A program made the position numbers and the translations under genes. DNA of 64,000 nt, from contig NZ_QKTX01000001.1 in the NCBI RefSeq assembly GCF_003253485.1, positions 344,775 to 408,774 of the forward strand, given 5' to 3'. Below, piece by piece: positions 18,006-26,104 of the stretch. Origin of the DNA: Algoriphagus aquaeductus (lineage in GTDB: Bacteria; Bacteroidota; Bacteroidia; Cytophagales; Cyclobacteriaceae). Numbering within the stretch: position 1 is the first letter of the stretch; each line of letters starts with the position of its first letter. Below the pieces are notes generated by a model. It did no database searches. It was not told the DNA's origin and was given only the letters and a program-made list of their open reading frames with translations.

Positions 18006-18754
18006 GGTTCAAAAATAGTTTCTCGGTTGAAAAAACCGCTGAATTCAAGAATATCATTTTTCAAATTTTTCAAATTTTCCGCAAAATCAGCAATCCTGCC
18101 CTGTCTTCCAATGGATTCACAGGCATGGGAGGATTGGTAGATTTTTTCCGCGCCCAGGGTACCCGCATTGCCTTTTAAGGTATGGAGTTTCTCCAATAGT
18201 TCAGGGAATTTTTCTTTTAAAGGGTCGGCTTCCATCATTTCTAGAAGCTCTTCACATTCCAAAATCAGATCTTGGTATACTTTCTTAATCCCTTCTTTGG
18301 AGTTGTATTTCAAAAGCTGTGCAAGTGTTGTCTTATTCAGAATTACCGGCTCCGAGGGAGTGGATACCACCAAAGTGTCCGCTTGGGAACCTTTTTTGAA
18401 ATGAGATTGAATCGTCACAATGAAGTCTCGGGGCCTGATGGGCTTGGTGATAAAATCATCAAACCCCTGGTCCAAGAAGGTCTGCCGATCTCCTTCATCC
18501 GCAAAGGCAGTGACCGCCAAAATGGGACATGAGCCATGCGAACTTTGTCTTATTTTTTTCATGGCGGTGATTCCGTCCATTTGTGGCATTTGAATATCCA
18601 TCAAGATCAAGTCAAACGGGAATTGGGAAGCTTTCTCTACTGCCTCCAATCCATTTTGAGCAGACTGAAATTCATAAAGCTGCCCCACCAGATTTTCAAA
18701 AAGTTTTCTGTTGAGGTCGTTGTCGTCCACGATCAAGACATTTTTGCTTTTCAT
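18002..18754 (-). CDS. Response regulator with C-terminal HPt phosphotransfer domain
   Basis: A 250-residue protein: receiver domain at about residues 1-120 (VLIVDDNDLNRKL; Asp in DLILMDIQMPQMDG; Lys in FITKPIRPRD) and histidine phosphotransfer domain at about 150-250 (LLEKLHTLKGNAGTLGAEKIYQSSHACE, phospho-His in HTLKGNAG). No kinase or DNA-binding part is present. It is the first gene of the operon with the single-domain receiver, the small protein, the MBL hydrolase and the NFACT protein. The divergent miaA start lies only 44 bases away. Confidence 0.92.
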   Translation of the reverse strand: MKSKNVLIVDDNDLNRKLFENLVGQLYEFQSAQNGLEAVEKASQFPFDLILMDIQMPQMDGITAMKKIRQSSHGSCPILAVTAFADEGDRQTFLDQGFDDFITKPIRPRDFIVTIQSHFKKGSQADTLVVSTPSEPVILNKTTLAQLLKYNSKEGIKKVYQDLILECEELLEMMEADPLKEKFPELLEKLHTLKGNAGTLGAEKIYQSSHACESIGRQGRIADFAENLKNLKNDILEFSGFFNRETIFEP

Positions 18755-18797
18755 CGCAATCCTATTGATTTTTGACTATCCTTAAACATTTCCAAAT

Positions 18798-19706
18798 TTG
18801 ACTGATCAAAAATTTTTAATCCTGGTCGTAGGTCCGACGGCAGTCGGCAAAACAGATCTATGCTTAAAACTAGCCAAAAAATTTAAAACCGAGATCATCT
18901 CTTGTGACAGTCGACAATTTTATAAGGAATTGAACCTGGGTACTGCCAAACCCAGCCCAGAGGAACTTGCCCAAGTTCCGCATCACCTGATTGATTCCTT
19001 GTCGATTGAGGAGGAGTACGATGTGAGAAAATTTGAGCAGGATGCGCTCAGGATTTTAGCAAAGCTGTTCAGGACGCGAAATGTGGTCATCATGACAGGA
19101 GGAAGCGGGCTGTTTGCAGATGCCGTGGTCAAAGGATTGGATGAAATCCCGGATGTAAATCCTGAGGTGAGGGAGGAGATTATTCGGGAGTTTGAATCCC
19201 GGGGATTGGAATGGCTTCAAGCTGAAGTGGAAAAATCAGATCCGGAATTCTATAGTCAGGCCGATCGGTTCAATCCGCAACGCTTGATGAGGGCATTGGA
19301 AGTCTATCGAGGAACAGGACTAAAGTTCAGTAGCTTTCGGGTCAGGAAAAAAGTGGAACGATCCTTCAAAACCATCAAAGTAGGCCTGAATCGTGATCGG
19401 GAGGAATTGTATCGCCGAATCGACCTGAGGATGGATGAAATGATCGGAAGAGGGCTTTTTGATGAGGCGGATGCACTTTTTGGCAAACGATCCCTGAATG
19501 CCCTTCAAACCGTCGGTTATACTGAGATTTTTGGCTACAGGGAAGGGAAGTACGATCGGGAGGAAGCTATTCGATTGCTCAAGCGAAACTCAAGACGGTA
19601 TGCCAAGCGGCAACTGACCTGGTTTAGAAGAGATCCTGAGATTCAATGGTTTCATCCTGATCAGGAAAATGAAATCTTTGCCTGGATTTCTTCTCAAATG
19701 GCATGA
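18798..19706 (+). CDS. miaA: tRNA dimethylallyltransferase
   Basis: MiaA transfers a dimethylallyl group to N6 of A37 in tRNAs reading codons that begin with U. The 302-residue protein has the P-loop VGPTAVGKTDL, the SCDSRQFYKELNLGTAKPS segment and the LNALQTVGYTEIFGY region of the family. The start appears to be TTG at 18798: an in-frame TAA lies 15 bases upstream and no ATG occurs before the P-loop. The 3' end overlaps the convergent gene at 19694 by 13 bases. Confidence 0.95.
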   Translation: MTDQKFLILVVGPTAVGKTDLCLKLAKKFKTEIISCDSRQFYKELNLGTAKPSPEELAQVPHHLIDSLSIEEEYDVRKFEQDALRILAKLFRTRNVVIMTGGSGLFADAVVKGLDEIPDVNPEVREEIIREFESRGLEWLQAEVEKSDPEFYSQADRFNPQRLMRALEVYRGTGLKFSSFRVRKKVERSFKTIKVGLNRDREELYRRIDLRMDEMIGRGLFDEADALFGKRSLNALQTVGYTEIFGYREGKYDREEAIRLLKRNSRRYAKRQLTWFRRDPEIQWFHPDQENEIFAWISSQMA

Positions 19707-20029
19707 AACCCGCCGATCGCTGCCACCCAATTGTAAGGTGCTTTTTTGATGAGGGCGTTGTATTGATGGCGATTGACTTTTAGCTCACGGATCAAATCCA
19801 GGCTTTTCTGAGGGACAGATTTTTTTTCAGGCGCAGTTTTCCAGGAATCCATGATTTTGTCAGGATCGGCCAGTTCACCTGATTTTAGTCCTAGTGCGGG
19901 GTGGGCATTTCCAAGCTGTGCAAATAACTCCCGCTGAAGAATCAGTTTCTTTTGGAGTGTGTTTTTTACGGTCAGGAAAAAGAGCAGGCAAGCACCTCCC
20001 ATGGTCAGAAATAATGGTATGTATCCCAT
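19694..20029 (-). CDS. Small membrane-anchored hypothetical protein
   Basis: A 111-residue protein with one N-terminal membrane segment (MGYIPLFLTMGGACLLFFLTV), then a charged helical part and a C-terminal segment (LKVNRHQYNALIKKAPYNWVA). It starts one base after the pfkA stop, so it is co-transcribed with pfkA. Its 3' end overlaps miaA on the other strand. No function is recognised. Confidence 0.75.
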   Translation of the reverse strand: MGYIPLFLTMGGACLLFFLTVKNTLQKKLILQRELFAQLGNAHPALGLKSGELADPDKIMDSWKTAPEKKSVPQKSLDLIRELKVNRHQYNALIKKAPYNWVAAIGGFHAI

Positions 20030-20030
20030 A

Positions 20031-21005
20031 TCAAATACTTAAGATATCTATCAGTTTGAGGTGATCTGGGATGAGCGGTTTGGGTTGTCCTATACAGTCA
20101 CCAAATGGTGTATAGACCACTTCCATTTTCATGACTCCAGCCATACAGTTGGTTTTTCCTTGAATCAGACCTTCTACCGCAGCCATTCCGCAGCGGCTCG
20201 CCAATACCCGATCTCTTGCTGTTGGTTTTCCTCCCCGTTGGATATGTCCCAGAGTCGTTACTTTAAACTCTTTATTGGGGTCTTTGATTTTTTCTTTGAC
20301 CATTTTCATGATCTCTTCAGCGCTACCCAGGTCATCACCTTCAGCCACCACGATGATACTGGAGGTTTTGGTTTTTCTTAGATTTTTTAGGGACTTGACT
20401 ACTTGATCCAGGTCAGTTTTGGTTTCAGGCACCATCACAAACTCGGCACCGCCACCGATCCCTGATTCTACGGCGATAAATCCGGCATCTCTTCCCATCA
20501 CCTCTACAAAAAAGATTCGGTCATGGGCAGCTGCGGTGTCGCGGATTTTGTCAATTGCTTCCAATGCGGTATTTACGGCTGTGTCAAACCCGATCGTATA
20601 GTCCGTTCCGTAAATATCATTGTCAATTGTTCCTGGACAGCCGACGGTCGGAATGCCGTATTCTTCGTAGAAAACTTTGGCGCCGGTGAAGGTTCCGTCT
20701 CCGCCAATGGCAACCAATCCCTCTATTCCGAGAGCTTTTAGGTTTTCATAGGCTTTTTTCCTTCCTTCCGGAGTCCGAAATTCTGCCGATCTGGCGGATT
20801 TGAGAATAGTCCCTCCCCGCTGTACGATATTGGATACCGAGTGGGAGTACATTCTTTTGATATCTCCTTCGATCATCCCTTCATATCCGTGGTATATTCC
20901 ATAAACCTCCAATCCATGGAAAATTCCGGTACGAACTACTGCCCGGATGCAGGCATTCATCCCGGGTGAATCTCCTCCAGAGGTAAAAACAGCGATTTTC
21001 TTCAT
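20031..21005 (-). CDS. pfkA: ATP-dependent 6-phosphofructokinase
   Basis: A 324-residue glycolytic kinase making fructose 1,6-bisphosphate. The ATP site is visible as TSGGDSPGMNA and AIGGDGTFTGA, and the catalytic segment as GTIDNDIYGTDYTIGFDTA. The Gly in PGTIDND, rather than the Lys of PPi-dependent enzymes, favours ATP as phosphoryl donor. Other family segments are EVMGRDAGFIA and LGHIQRGG. It is first in a two-gene operon with the small membrane protein at 19694-20029. Confidence 0.96.
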   Translation of the reverse strand: MKKIAVFTSGGDSPGMNACIRAVVRTGIFHGLEVYGIYHGYEGMIEGDIKRMYSHSVSNIVQRGGTILKSARSAEFRTPEGRKKAYENLKALGIEGLVAIGGDGTFTGAKVFYEEYGIPTVGCPGTIDNDIYGTDYTIGFDTAVNTALEAIDKIRDTAAAHDRIFFVEVMGRDAGFIAVESGIGGGAEFVMVPETKTDLDQVVKSLKNLRKTKTSSIIVVAEGDDLGSAEEIMKMVKEKIKDPNKEFKVTTLGHIQRGGKPTARDRVLASRCGMAAVEGLIQGKTNCMAGVMKMEVVYTPFGDCIGQPKPLIPDHLKLIDILSI

Positions 21006-21220
21006 GCGATATTTTTCGGGTTACAATCAGGTCTTGAGACCTTCCATGGTGGGGGATCATCCTTCCCATGAACTGATCTTTGAGCATAGGTTTAAGCGCC
21101 CAAAAATAGACATTCTAACAGGAATAAATGTAGATACAATAAAAAATGAGCAAGGAATTTTGGAGTTCAAAAGAGGAGTATTTTTTACATTGGAATGTTT
21201 TGAAACGGGAGAGCTGGAAT

Positions 21221-22105
21221 ATGGATGACATAAAGAAAGAGGAAGGGAAACTTCCACAAATTGGCCTGGGATGTATGTCTTTGCCGGATGATTTTAAGAG
21301 TTCACAATTTCTGATCGAAAAAGCTCTGGATCTTGGTATTACTTTTTTTGACACGGCGGATTTGTATCAGCGGGGAGAAAATGAGTGTAATCTCGGAAAG
21401 GCACTGCTTGGCAAACGTGACCGGGTAATACTCGCTTCTAAAGTTGGAAATCAATGGAATGCGGAGGGAACCTCTTGGTCTTGGAATCCGACCAAAGCCT
21501 ACATTCTTCAGGCCGTGGAGGCGAGCCTGAAACGTCTTCAAACCGACTATCTTGACCTTTACCAACTCCACGGAGGTACTCTAGAAGATCCTTGGGAAGA
21601 GACGTTGGAAGCATTTGAAATGCTCCGGCAGCAGGGTAAAATCAAGTTCTTCGGTATTTCTTCCATCCGTCCCAACGTGATCCGAAAAGTGATGGCCATG
21701 AATCCGCCAAAAACCATCATGATGCAATACAGTCCTCTGGATCGAAGGCCTGAGGAAGAAGTTTTTCCTTTTCTCGAAAAGTCAGAAACCAAAGTCCTGG
21801 TTCGTGGATCATTTGCCAAGGGATTATTGATCAATAAGCCTGAGACTGATTTTCTGGACCTAAAAAAAGACCAGGTAAGGGAAATAAGGCAGACAATTGT
21901 CGATTCAGGCTTCATGCCGGAAGCAGTACTGATCCGATTTGGCTTGGAGCAAAAGTCAGTGGGAAGCCTGATTATCGGGGCCAGTTCGGTGCCTCAGATC
22001 GAAAAAATCATGGAAGGATATAGGCAAAGCGCACAGGTCCCTACGGAATTAATCCACCGATTGAAAGCGGATTTTCCCGCTAATCGATATGAAGAGCATC
22101 GCTGA
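21221..22105 (+). CDS. Aldo/keto reductase
   Basis: A TIM-barrel NADPH-dependent oxidoreductase, 294 residues from the ATG at 21221. Catalytic residues are Asp and Tyr in FFDTADLYQRGENE, Lys in VILASKVGNQ and His in YLDLYQLHGG. The cofactor end is LIIGASSVPQIEK. I preferred 21221 because a GGGAG stretch precedes it and the family normally begins right there (LGCMSL). An upstream in-frame ATG at 21146 would add 25 residues. The substrate is unknown. Confidence 0.9.
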   Translation: MDDIKKEEGKLPQIGLGCMSLPDDFKSSQFLIEKALDLGITFFDTADLYQRGENECNLGKALLGKRDRVILASKVGNQWNAEGTSWSWNPTKAYILQAVEASLKRLQTDYLDLYQLHGGTLEDPWEETLEAFEMLRQQGKIKFFGISSIRPNVIRKVMAMNPPKTIMMQYSPLDRRPEEEVFPFLEKSETKVLVRGSFAKGLLINKPETDFLDLKKDQVREIRQTIVDSGFMPEAVLIRFGLEQKSVGSLIIGASSVPQIEKIMEGYRQSAQVPTELIHRLKADFPANRYEEHR

Positions 22106-22623
22106 GGCAGGAAAATCGCTTTTAAAATTGGGTTATTCAACACCTGGAACTGAGGCTTCGTGAAACTTTCTTTTGAAATCAAATGGATTTAAACCAATGA
22201 GGCCATTTAGCAAATTAAAAACTTCAGCAAAGCGCTGTAGGGGAAGATTACCTATTGATTAGCTTTGAATGCAGCTCTTGATTTCCTTAACTCTCTTCAT
22301 GGTTAAATTTTTTGAGCCTGCATTCTATTCTTCATAGTAAGATTTAATTGTAATCTATTTATCCGCTTTCATACCAGGAGGCTTAGCTAGCTTATGAAAT
22401 TTCTCAAAAAGGCAGAAATCGAGGATCCTTCGGTCACTTGTACTGAGCTTGTCGAAGTATCGGTCTTTCGACCCATTAAACAAAGTGAATTTGGCTGGTG
22501 GTGCAATAGCGGAAAATCATAAATAGTAATTTTCAAAAGCGATTTCCCTATCGTTGAGGATTCTTGTTGGTTGGACTTTTAAAAAAATGGTACTTTCGGA
22601 TTTCACACCCTAGCCCAAATCTT
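22106..22623. other. Non-coding stretch with a dispersed repeat fragment
   Basis: There is no convincing gene in these 518 bases. At about 22436-22475, ACTGAGCTTGTCGAAGTATC followed by GGTCTTTCGACCC resembles the dispersed cttcgacaagctcag elements of this phylum. The only ORF with a Shine-Dalgarno-like AGGAGG (22394, 42 codons) runs through that repeat and is probably spurious. The promoter of the acylase gene must lie near the right end. Confidence 0.5.
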
Positions 22624-24789
22624 ATGCTGAAGAGATTCTTACCAGTAATTACCATCGGCCTTTTATTGGCCTGCCAAATTCCCAATCCAAACGATGAACT
22701 TAGCCGCTGGGAAGCCCAAGCGGAACGGGTGGAGATCATTCGGGATGATTTCGGAGTGCCTCATATCTATGGGAAGAGCGATGCAGATGCGGTTTTTGGT
22801 TTGCTGTATGCCCAGTGTGAGGATGATTTCCGAAGAGTAGAGCGGAATTACCTATGGGCTACCGGAAGATTGGCCGAATTGGAAGGGGAGAAAGAGTTGT
22901 ATTCCGATCTTAGAGCCAACCTTTACATGACGGAGGAGGAAGCTAGGCAAACGTATGAGAAAGCTCCGGTTTGGCTGAAAGAGCTTTGCGTAGCATTTGC
23001 AGATGGAGTCAATTACTATTTGCATACCCACCCGGAAGTCAAGCCTCAGGTGATCACCAAGTATGAACCTTGGATGCCCATGTTTTTCTTCGAAGGCTCA
23101 ATCGGTGGAGATATTGAGCGGATTTCTACTTCCGCCTTGCAGGCTTTTTATGAGCAAGATTCGGCCTTGGCATTGGTTGATTCCAAAGCCATTGAGCAGC
23201 AGCTTCTGGACGAGCCCCAAGGCTCCAATGGGATTGCCATCGCACCAAGTCTCTCTGAGTCGGGCAATGCCATGCTCCTGATCAATCCGCATACTTCCTT
23301 TTACTTCAGACCCGAAGTGCATGTGATCAGTGAGGAAGGACTGAATGCTTACGGTGCGGTGACTTGGGGGCAGTTTTTTGTCTATCAGGGTTTCAATGAA
23401 AAGACAGGGTGGATTCATACGTCCACTTTTGTGGACTTTATCGATGAGTTTGTGGAGGAAGTGGGGGAGGAAAATGGAAATTATTTCTATCGATTCGGTG
23501 AAGAAAAGCGTCCGGTGGAAACCCGAGAAGTCACTCTGAAATACAAAGAAGGGGGTCAGCTGAAAGAGAAAACCTTTACCATCTATCGTACCCATCATGG
23601 TCCGATTACCCATCAGCAAGACGGAAAGTGGGTGGCAACCCGAATCAATTGGGATCCGGTCCATGCGTTGGAGCAAAGCTATACCCGAACCAAGCTCCAT
23701 AATTTTGCGGAGTTTAAGGACATGATGAATATCCGGACCAATAGCTCCAACAATACGGTTTTTGCCGATGCTGAAGGAAATATTGGGTATTTCCATGGCA
23801 ACTTTATCCCGAAGCGAAATCCAGCGTTCGACTTTTCCAAACCGGTGGATGGAACCAATCCCGCCACGGATTGGCAAGGGCTGCATACCGTGGACGAAAG
23901 CATCGTGATCCTCAATCCGGGTACGGGTTGGATCCAAAACTGTAACTCCACGCCGTTTACTGCCGCAGCTGAATTTAGCCCCAAAAAAGAAGACTATCCT
24001 GCCTACATGGCTCCCGATTCGGAAAATTTCCGTGGGCTGCATGCAGTCAAAGTCTTGCAGGATCTTCAGGGCAAGCTCAACTTGGACAGTTTCCTGAGTT
24101 TGGCCTATGATCCTTACCTGCCGGCGTTTGAATTTCTGATCCCGGAGTTGCTCAAGGCAGTGGGCAGTGGTGCAAATCCGGAGCATAAACAAGTGATTGA
24201 CTTGCTCAAAACCTGGGATTTCCGAACTTCCAAGGAGTCTGTGGCGATGTCGGTCGCTCATTTTTATGGAGAGAATTACCAACGTGCCTTCCGCAGCCTG
24301 AACCGTTTTGCCCAGCCAAATCCTAATGCGAAAATTCCTACTTCGGCAGAGATCAAGGAGGTATTTGCTCAGACCTTGGAGCAGATGAAGGCTGACTTTG
24401 GCACCTGGAATACCCCTTGGGGTGAGATCAACCGATTCCAGAGATTGAATGGAGATATCAATGCCGCTTTTGATGACAGCAAACCCTACATTCCGGTGGG
24501 ATTGGCTTCCGGAAATTGGGGAGCCTTGGCAGCATATGGGGCGAGATCAACAGAGAATACCAAGAGGCTGTATGGATATCGAGGGAATAGTTTTGTCGCT
24601 GTGGTGGAGTTTGGCGAAAAGGTGAAAGCCAAAACCATTCTTGCCGGCGGCCAAAGTGCTGATCCTAATTCTCCTCATTTCTTTGATCAGGCGCAGCGCT
24701 ATGCAGACGTGGATTTCAAGGAGGTGGCATTTTACAGAGAGGACGTGGAGCAGCGCGCTACTTCCAAATATCATCCGGGTAAACCTTAA
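22624..24789 (+). CDS. Penicillin-acylase family (S45) lipoprotein
   Basis: A 721-residue Ntn-hydrolase of the penicillin G acylase/AHL acylase type. From the ATG at 22624 it has a lipoprotein signal (VITIGLLLAC). The alpha chain contains VEIIRDDFGVPHIYG. The beta chain should begin at the nucleophile Ser in DEPQGSNGIAI (about residue 202), which self-cleaves. Further family segments are INPHTSFYFRPEVH and IHTSTFVDFIDEF. Such enzymes hydrolyse amide bonds of beta-lactams, acyl-homoserine lactones or lipopeptides. The substrate here is not defined. The frame extends 20 codons upstream, but those lack a signal-peptide shape. Confidence 0.92.
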   Translation: MLKRFLPVITIGLLLACQIPNPNDELSRWEAQAERVEIIRDDFGVPHIYGKSDADAVFGLLYAQCEDDFRRVERNYLWATGRLAELEGEKELYSDLRANLYMTEEEARQTYEKAPVWLKELCVAFADGVNYYLHTHPEVKPQVITKYEPWMPMFFFEGSIGGDIERISTSALQAFYEQDSALALVDSKAIEQQLLDEPQGSNGIAIAPSLSESGNAMLLINPHTSFYFRPEVHVISEEGLNAYGAVTWGQFFVYQGFNEKTGWIHTSTFVDFIDEFVEEVGEENGNYFYRFGEEKRPVETREVTLKYKEGGQLKEKTFTIYRTHHGPITHQQDGKWVATRINWDPVHALEQSYTRTKLHNFAEFKDMMNIRTNSSNNTVFADAEGNIGYFHGNFIPKRNPAFDFSKPVDGTNPATDWQGLHTVDESIVILNPGTGWIQNCNSTPFTAAAEFSPKKEDYPAYMAPDSENFRGLHAVKVLQDLQGKLNLDSFLSLAYDPYLPAFEFLIPELLKAVGSGANPEHKQVIDLLKTWDFRTSKESVAMSVAHFYGENYQRAFRSLNRFAQPNPNAKIPTSAEIKEVFAQTLEQMKADFGTWNTPWGEINRFQRLNGDINAAFDDSKPYIPVGLASGNWGALAAYGARSTENTKRLYGYRGNSFVAVVEFGEKVKAKTILAGGQSADPNSPHFFDQAQRYADVDFKEVAFYREDVEQRATSKYHPGKP

Positions 24790-24936
24790 AATGAAAATTT
24801 TTCGGCTTGGATTTCAGGATTTTAGGATAGTTAAAAATATCTTTTAGTGTATCTATGAATCCTCTTTAAATAAATGACCGTTTGTTAAGCCAATTAAGAA
24901 CTTCAAAGTTCTTGGTTAAATTTTGGTTTAATAAAG

Positions 24937-24974
24937 AACAAAACCCCTGCTTACTGAGCGGGGGTTTTGTTTTA
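24937..24974 (+). terminator. Bidirectional rho-independent terminator
   Basis: Arms AACAAAACCCC (24937-24947) and GGGGTTTTGTT (24961-24971) pair, with internal TGCT/AGCG pairing possible, and are flanked by T- and A-rich sequence. It lies between the convergent acylase and ssb genes and could serve both. Confidence 0.85.
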
Positions 24975-25086
24975 GGGACTTTTTGGTTACGGAATTATCC
25001 TGAGGTAGCAAACGGCCCGAAAGTAGAAGTTTTCTTGTCTCTAGACCTGCATACCACCGATTTCCAGGGGCAATGGGGATTTGGCG

Positions 25087-25473
25087 TTAGAACGGAAGGT
25101 CGGAGGTGGCGGCTTCCATTTGTGCTTTTTCAACTTTAGACCCGCCACCCAACAACAAAATTTCGTTGACCACTACTTCCGTGATGTATTTTTTCTCCCC
25201 GTTTTTGTCGGTATAGGACCGATTGGAGAGCTTGCCTTCGACCGCGATTTCCGAACCCTTGTCAGTGTACTTATCCAGGATTTCCGCATTTTTCCCCCAG
25301 ATGACCAGGTTGGTCCAGGTGGTTTCAGTAACTTTTTCACCTTTGGCATTGCGATACACCTCGTTGGTAGCAATGTTTACCCGTCCGACCACTTTGCCTG
25401 ATTCGAGGGTTTTGATTTCGATTTTGTCGCCAAGGCGACCGATCAGCTGAACTTTGTTTCTTAGCGCATTCAT
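25087..25473 (-). CDS. ssb: Single-stranded DNA-binding protein
   Basis: A 128-residue OB-fold protein. It opens MNALRNKVQLIGRLGDKIE and continues with VNIATNEVYRN, ETTWTNLVIWGKNAEI and GSEIAVEGKLSNRSYTDKNG, all family segments. The C-terminus ends in SDLPF, matching the acidic DLPF tail that recruits repair and replication partners. It is shorter than E. coli Ssb and lacks a long linker. It stands alone, so it may be an accessory or competence-type copy. Confidence 0.95.
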   Translation of the reverse strand: MNALRNKVQLIGRLGDKIEIKTLESGKVVGRVNIATNEVYRNAKGEKVTETTWTNLVIWGKNAEILDKYTDKGSEIAVEGKLSNRSYTDKNGEKKYITEVVVNEILLLGGGSKVEKAQMEAATSDLPF

Positions 25474-25892
25474 GGTTTTAAAATTTAGATGTGAAAGATT
25501 TGTTTTACGTTTTCGCCAGAGGAAAACTGATGATCCAAAGTTGGGGGATGAGGATCAGAGGAGTCGGTAAAGAAACATTTGTATCCGATTGTAGTCGGTT
25601 GCAGTCGGGAAAAAGGCCAAATTTTAAAATTGAAGGCCTGTTTAGTAGCTGGGATAGGAATGAGGAAATTTTTTGATTTCCATTTTCTCAAGTTTTCCCC
25701 TTCAGAGTGATCTATTGGAAGGGCATTTTTGTGGAAGAAAAAGCAAGCATTTCGACCCGAATTCCAAATTCCCAACTTCAAAAATCCCCAAATACAAAAT
25801 AAAATGTGAAAAACTGATATCAAGTGTTGCGTTCTTGTTTTTAACTGAATAGTTTAAGGTTTTTAAAACTTACTTTTCACAGCCATGAAACA
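25474..25892. other. AT-rich non-coding stretch before the restriction island
   Basis: I see no supported gene here. A minus-strand frame at 25485-25823 consists of low-complexity sequence (runs such as CCAAATTCCCAACTTC) and has no family-like features. The ssb promoter lies at the left end and the left att-like element at the right end. Confidence 0.45.
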
Positions 25893-26040
25893 CAACAGTC
25901 AAGTAGGCGCTTACCTCGCAAGAGGGCAGGAATGCCAGGATTTTTGGTGGGAGAGAGTAAATCGGAAATACCCGCAACTATTGCGTAAGGCGTACAAATG
26001 GGCTTGCCTTACGCAGTAATTGCGTAAGCACAAACGTTAT
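25893..26040 (+). repeat. Left attC-like inverted-repeat element
   Basis: This is an imperfectly palindromic block ending in ACAAACGTTA (26030-26039). Nested arms: GCTTACctCGCAA (25909-25921) pairs with TTGCGTAAGC (26020-26029). Inside, GCGTAAGGC (25983-25991) pairs perfectly with GCCTTACGC (26006-26014). It begins with AACAG and ends with CGTTA, like the element on the other side of the hsd operon. The AAC...GTT ends, bulges and size (about 145 bases) are compatible with an integron attC site, but the 7-base core is not a perfect consensus. Confidence 0.45.
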
Positions 26041-26104
26041 AGCCAATGCTAAAAAGACACCGTACCATGACAATAGACAAAGTAATAAAGACTGAAATAT
26101 GCCA

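Noticed and set aside
22394..22522. 42-codon ORF after an AGGAGG sequence
   Set aside because: It runs through a dispersed cttgtcgaag-type repeat and has no protein-like pattern.
23098..24282. 394-codon open frame antisense to the acylase gene
   Set aside because: It is fully inside a well-supported gene on the other strand, has no family-like motifs and mirrors the codon pattern of that gene.
25485..25823. 112-codon minus-strand ORF next to ssb
   Set aside because: Low-complexity, repeat-like sequence and no recognisable motif.
25885..26019. 44-codon ORF (MKHNSQVGAYLARG...) before hsdR
   Set aside because: It lies inside the left palindromic element, and its 3' half is the repeat arm GCGTAAGGC/GCCTTACGC. 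It reads as a by-product of the structured DNA.
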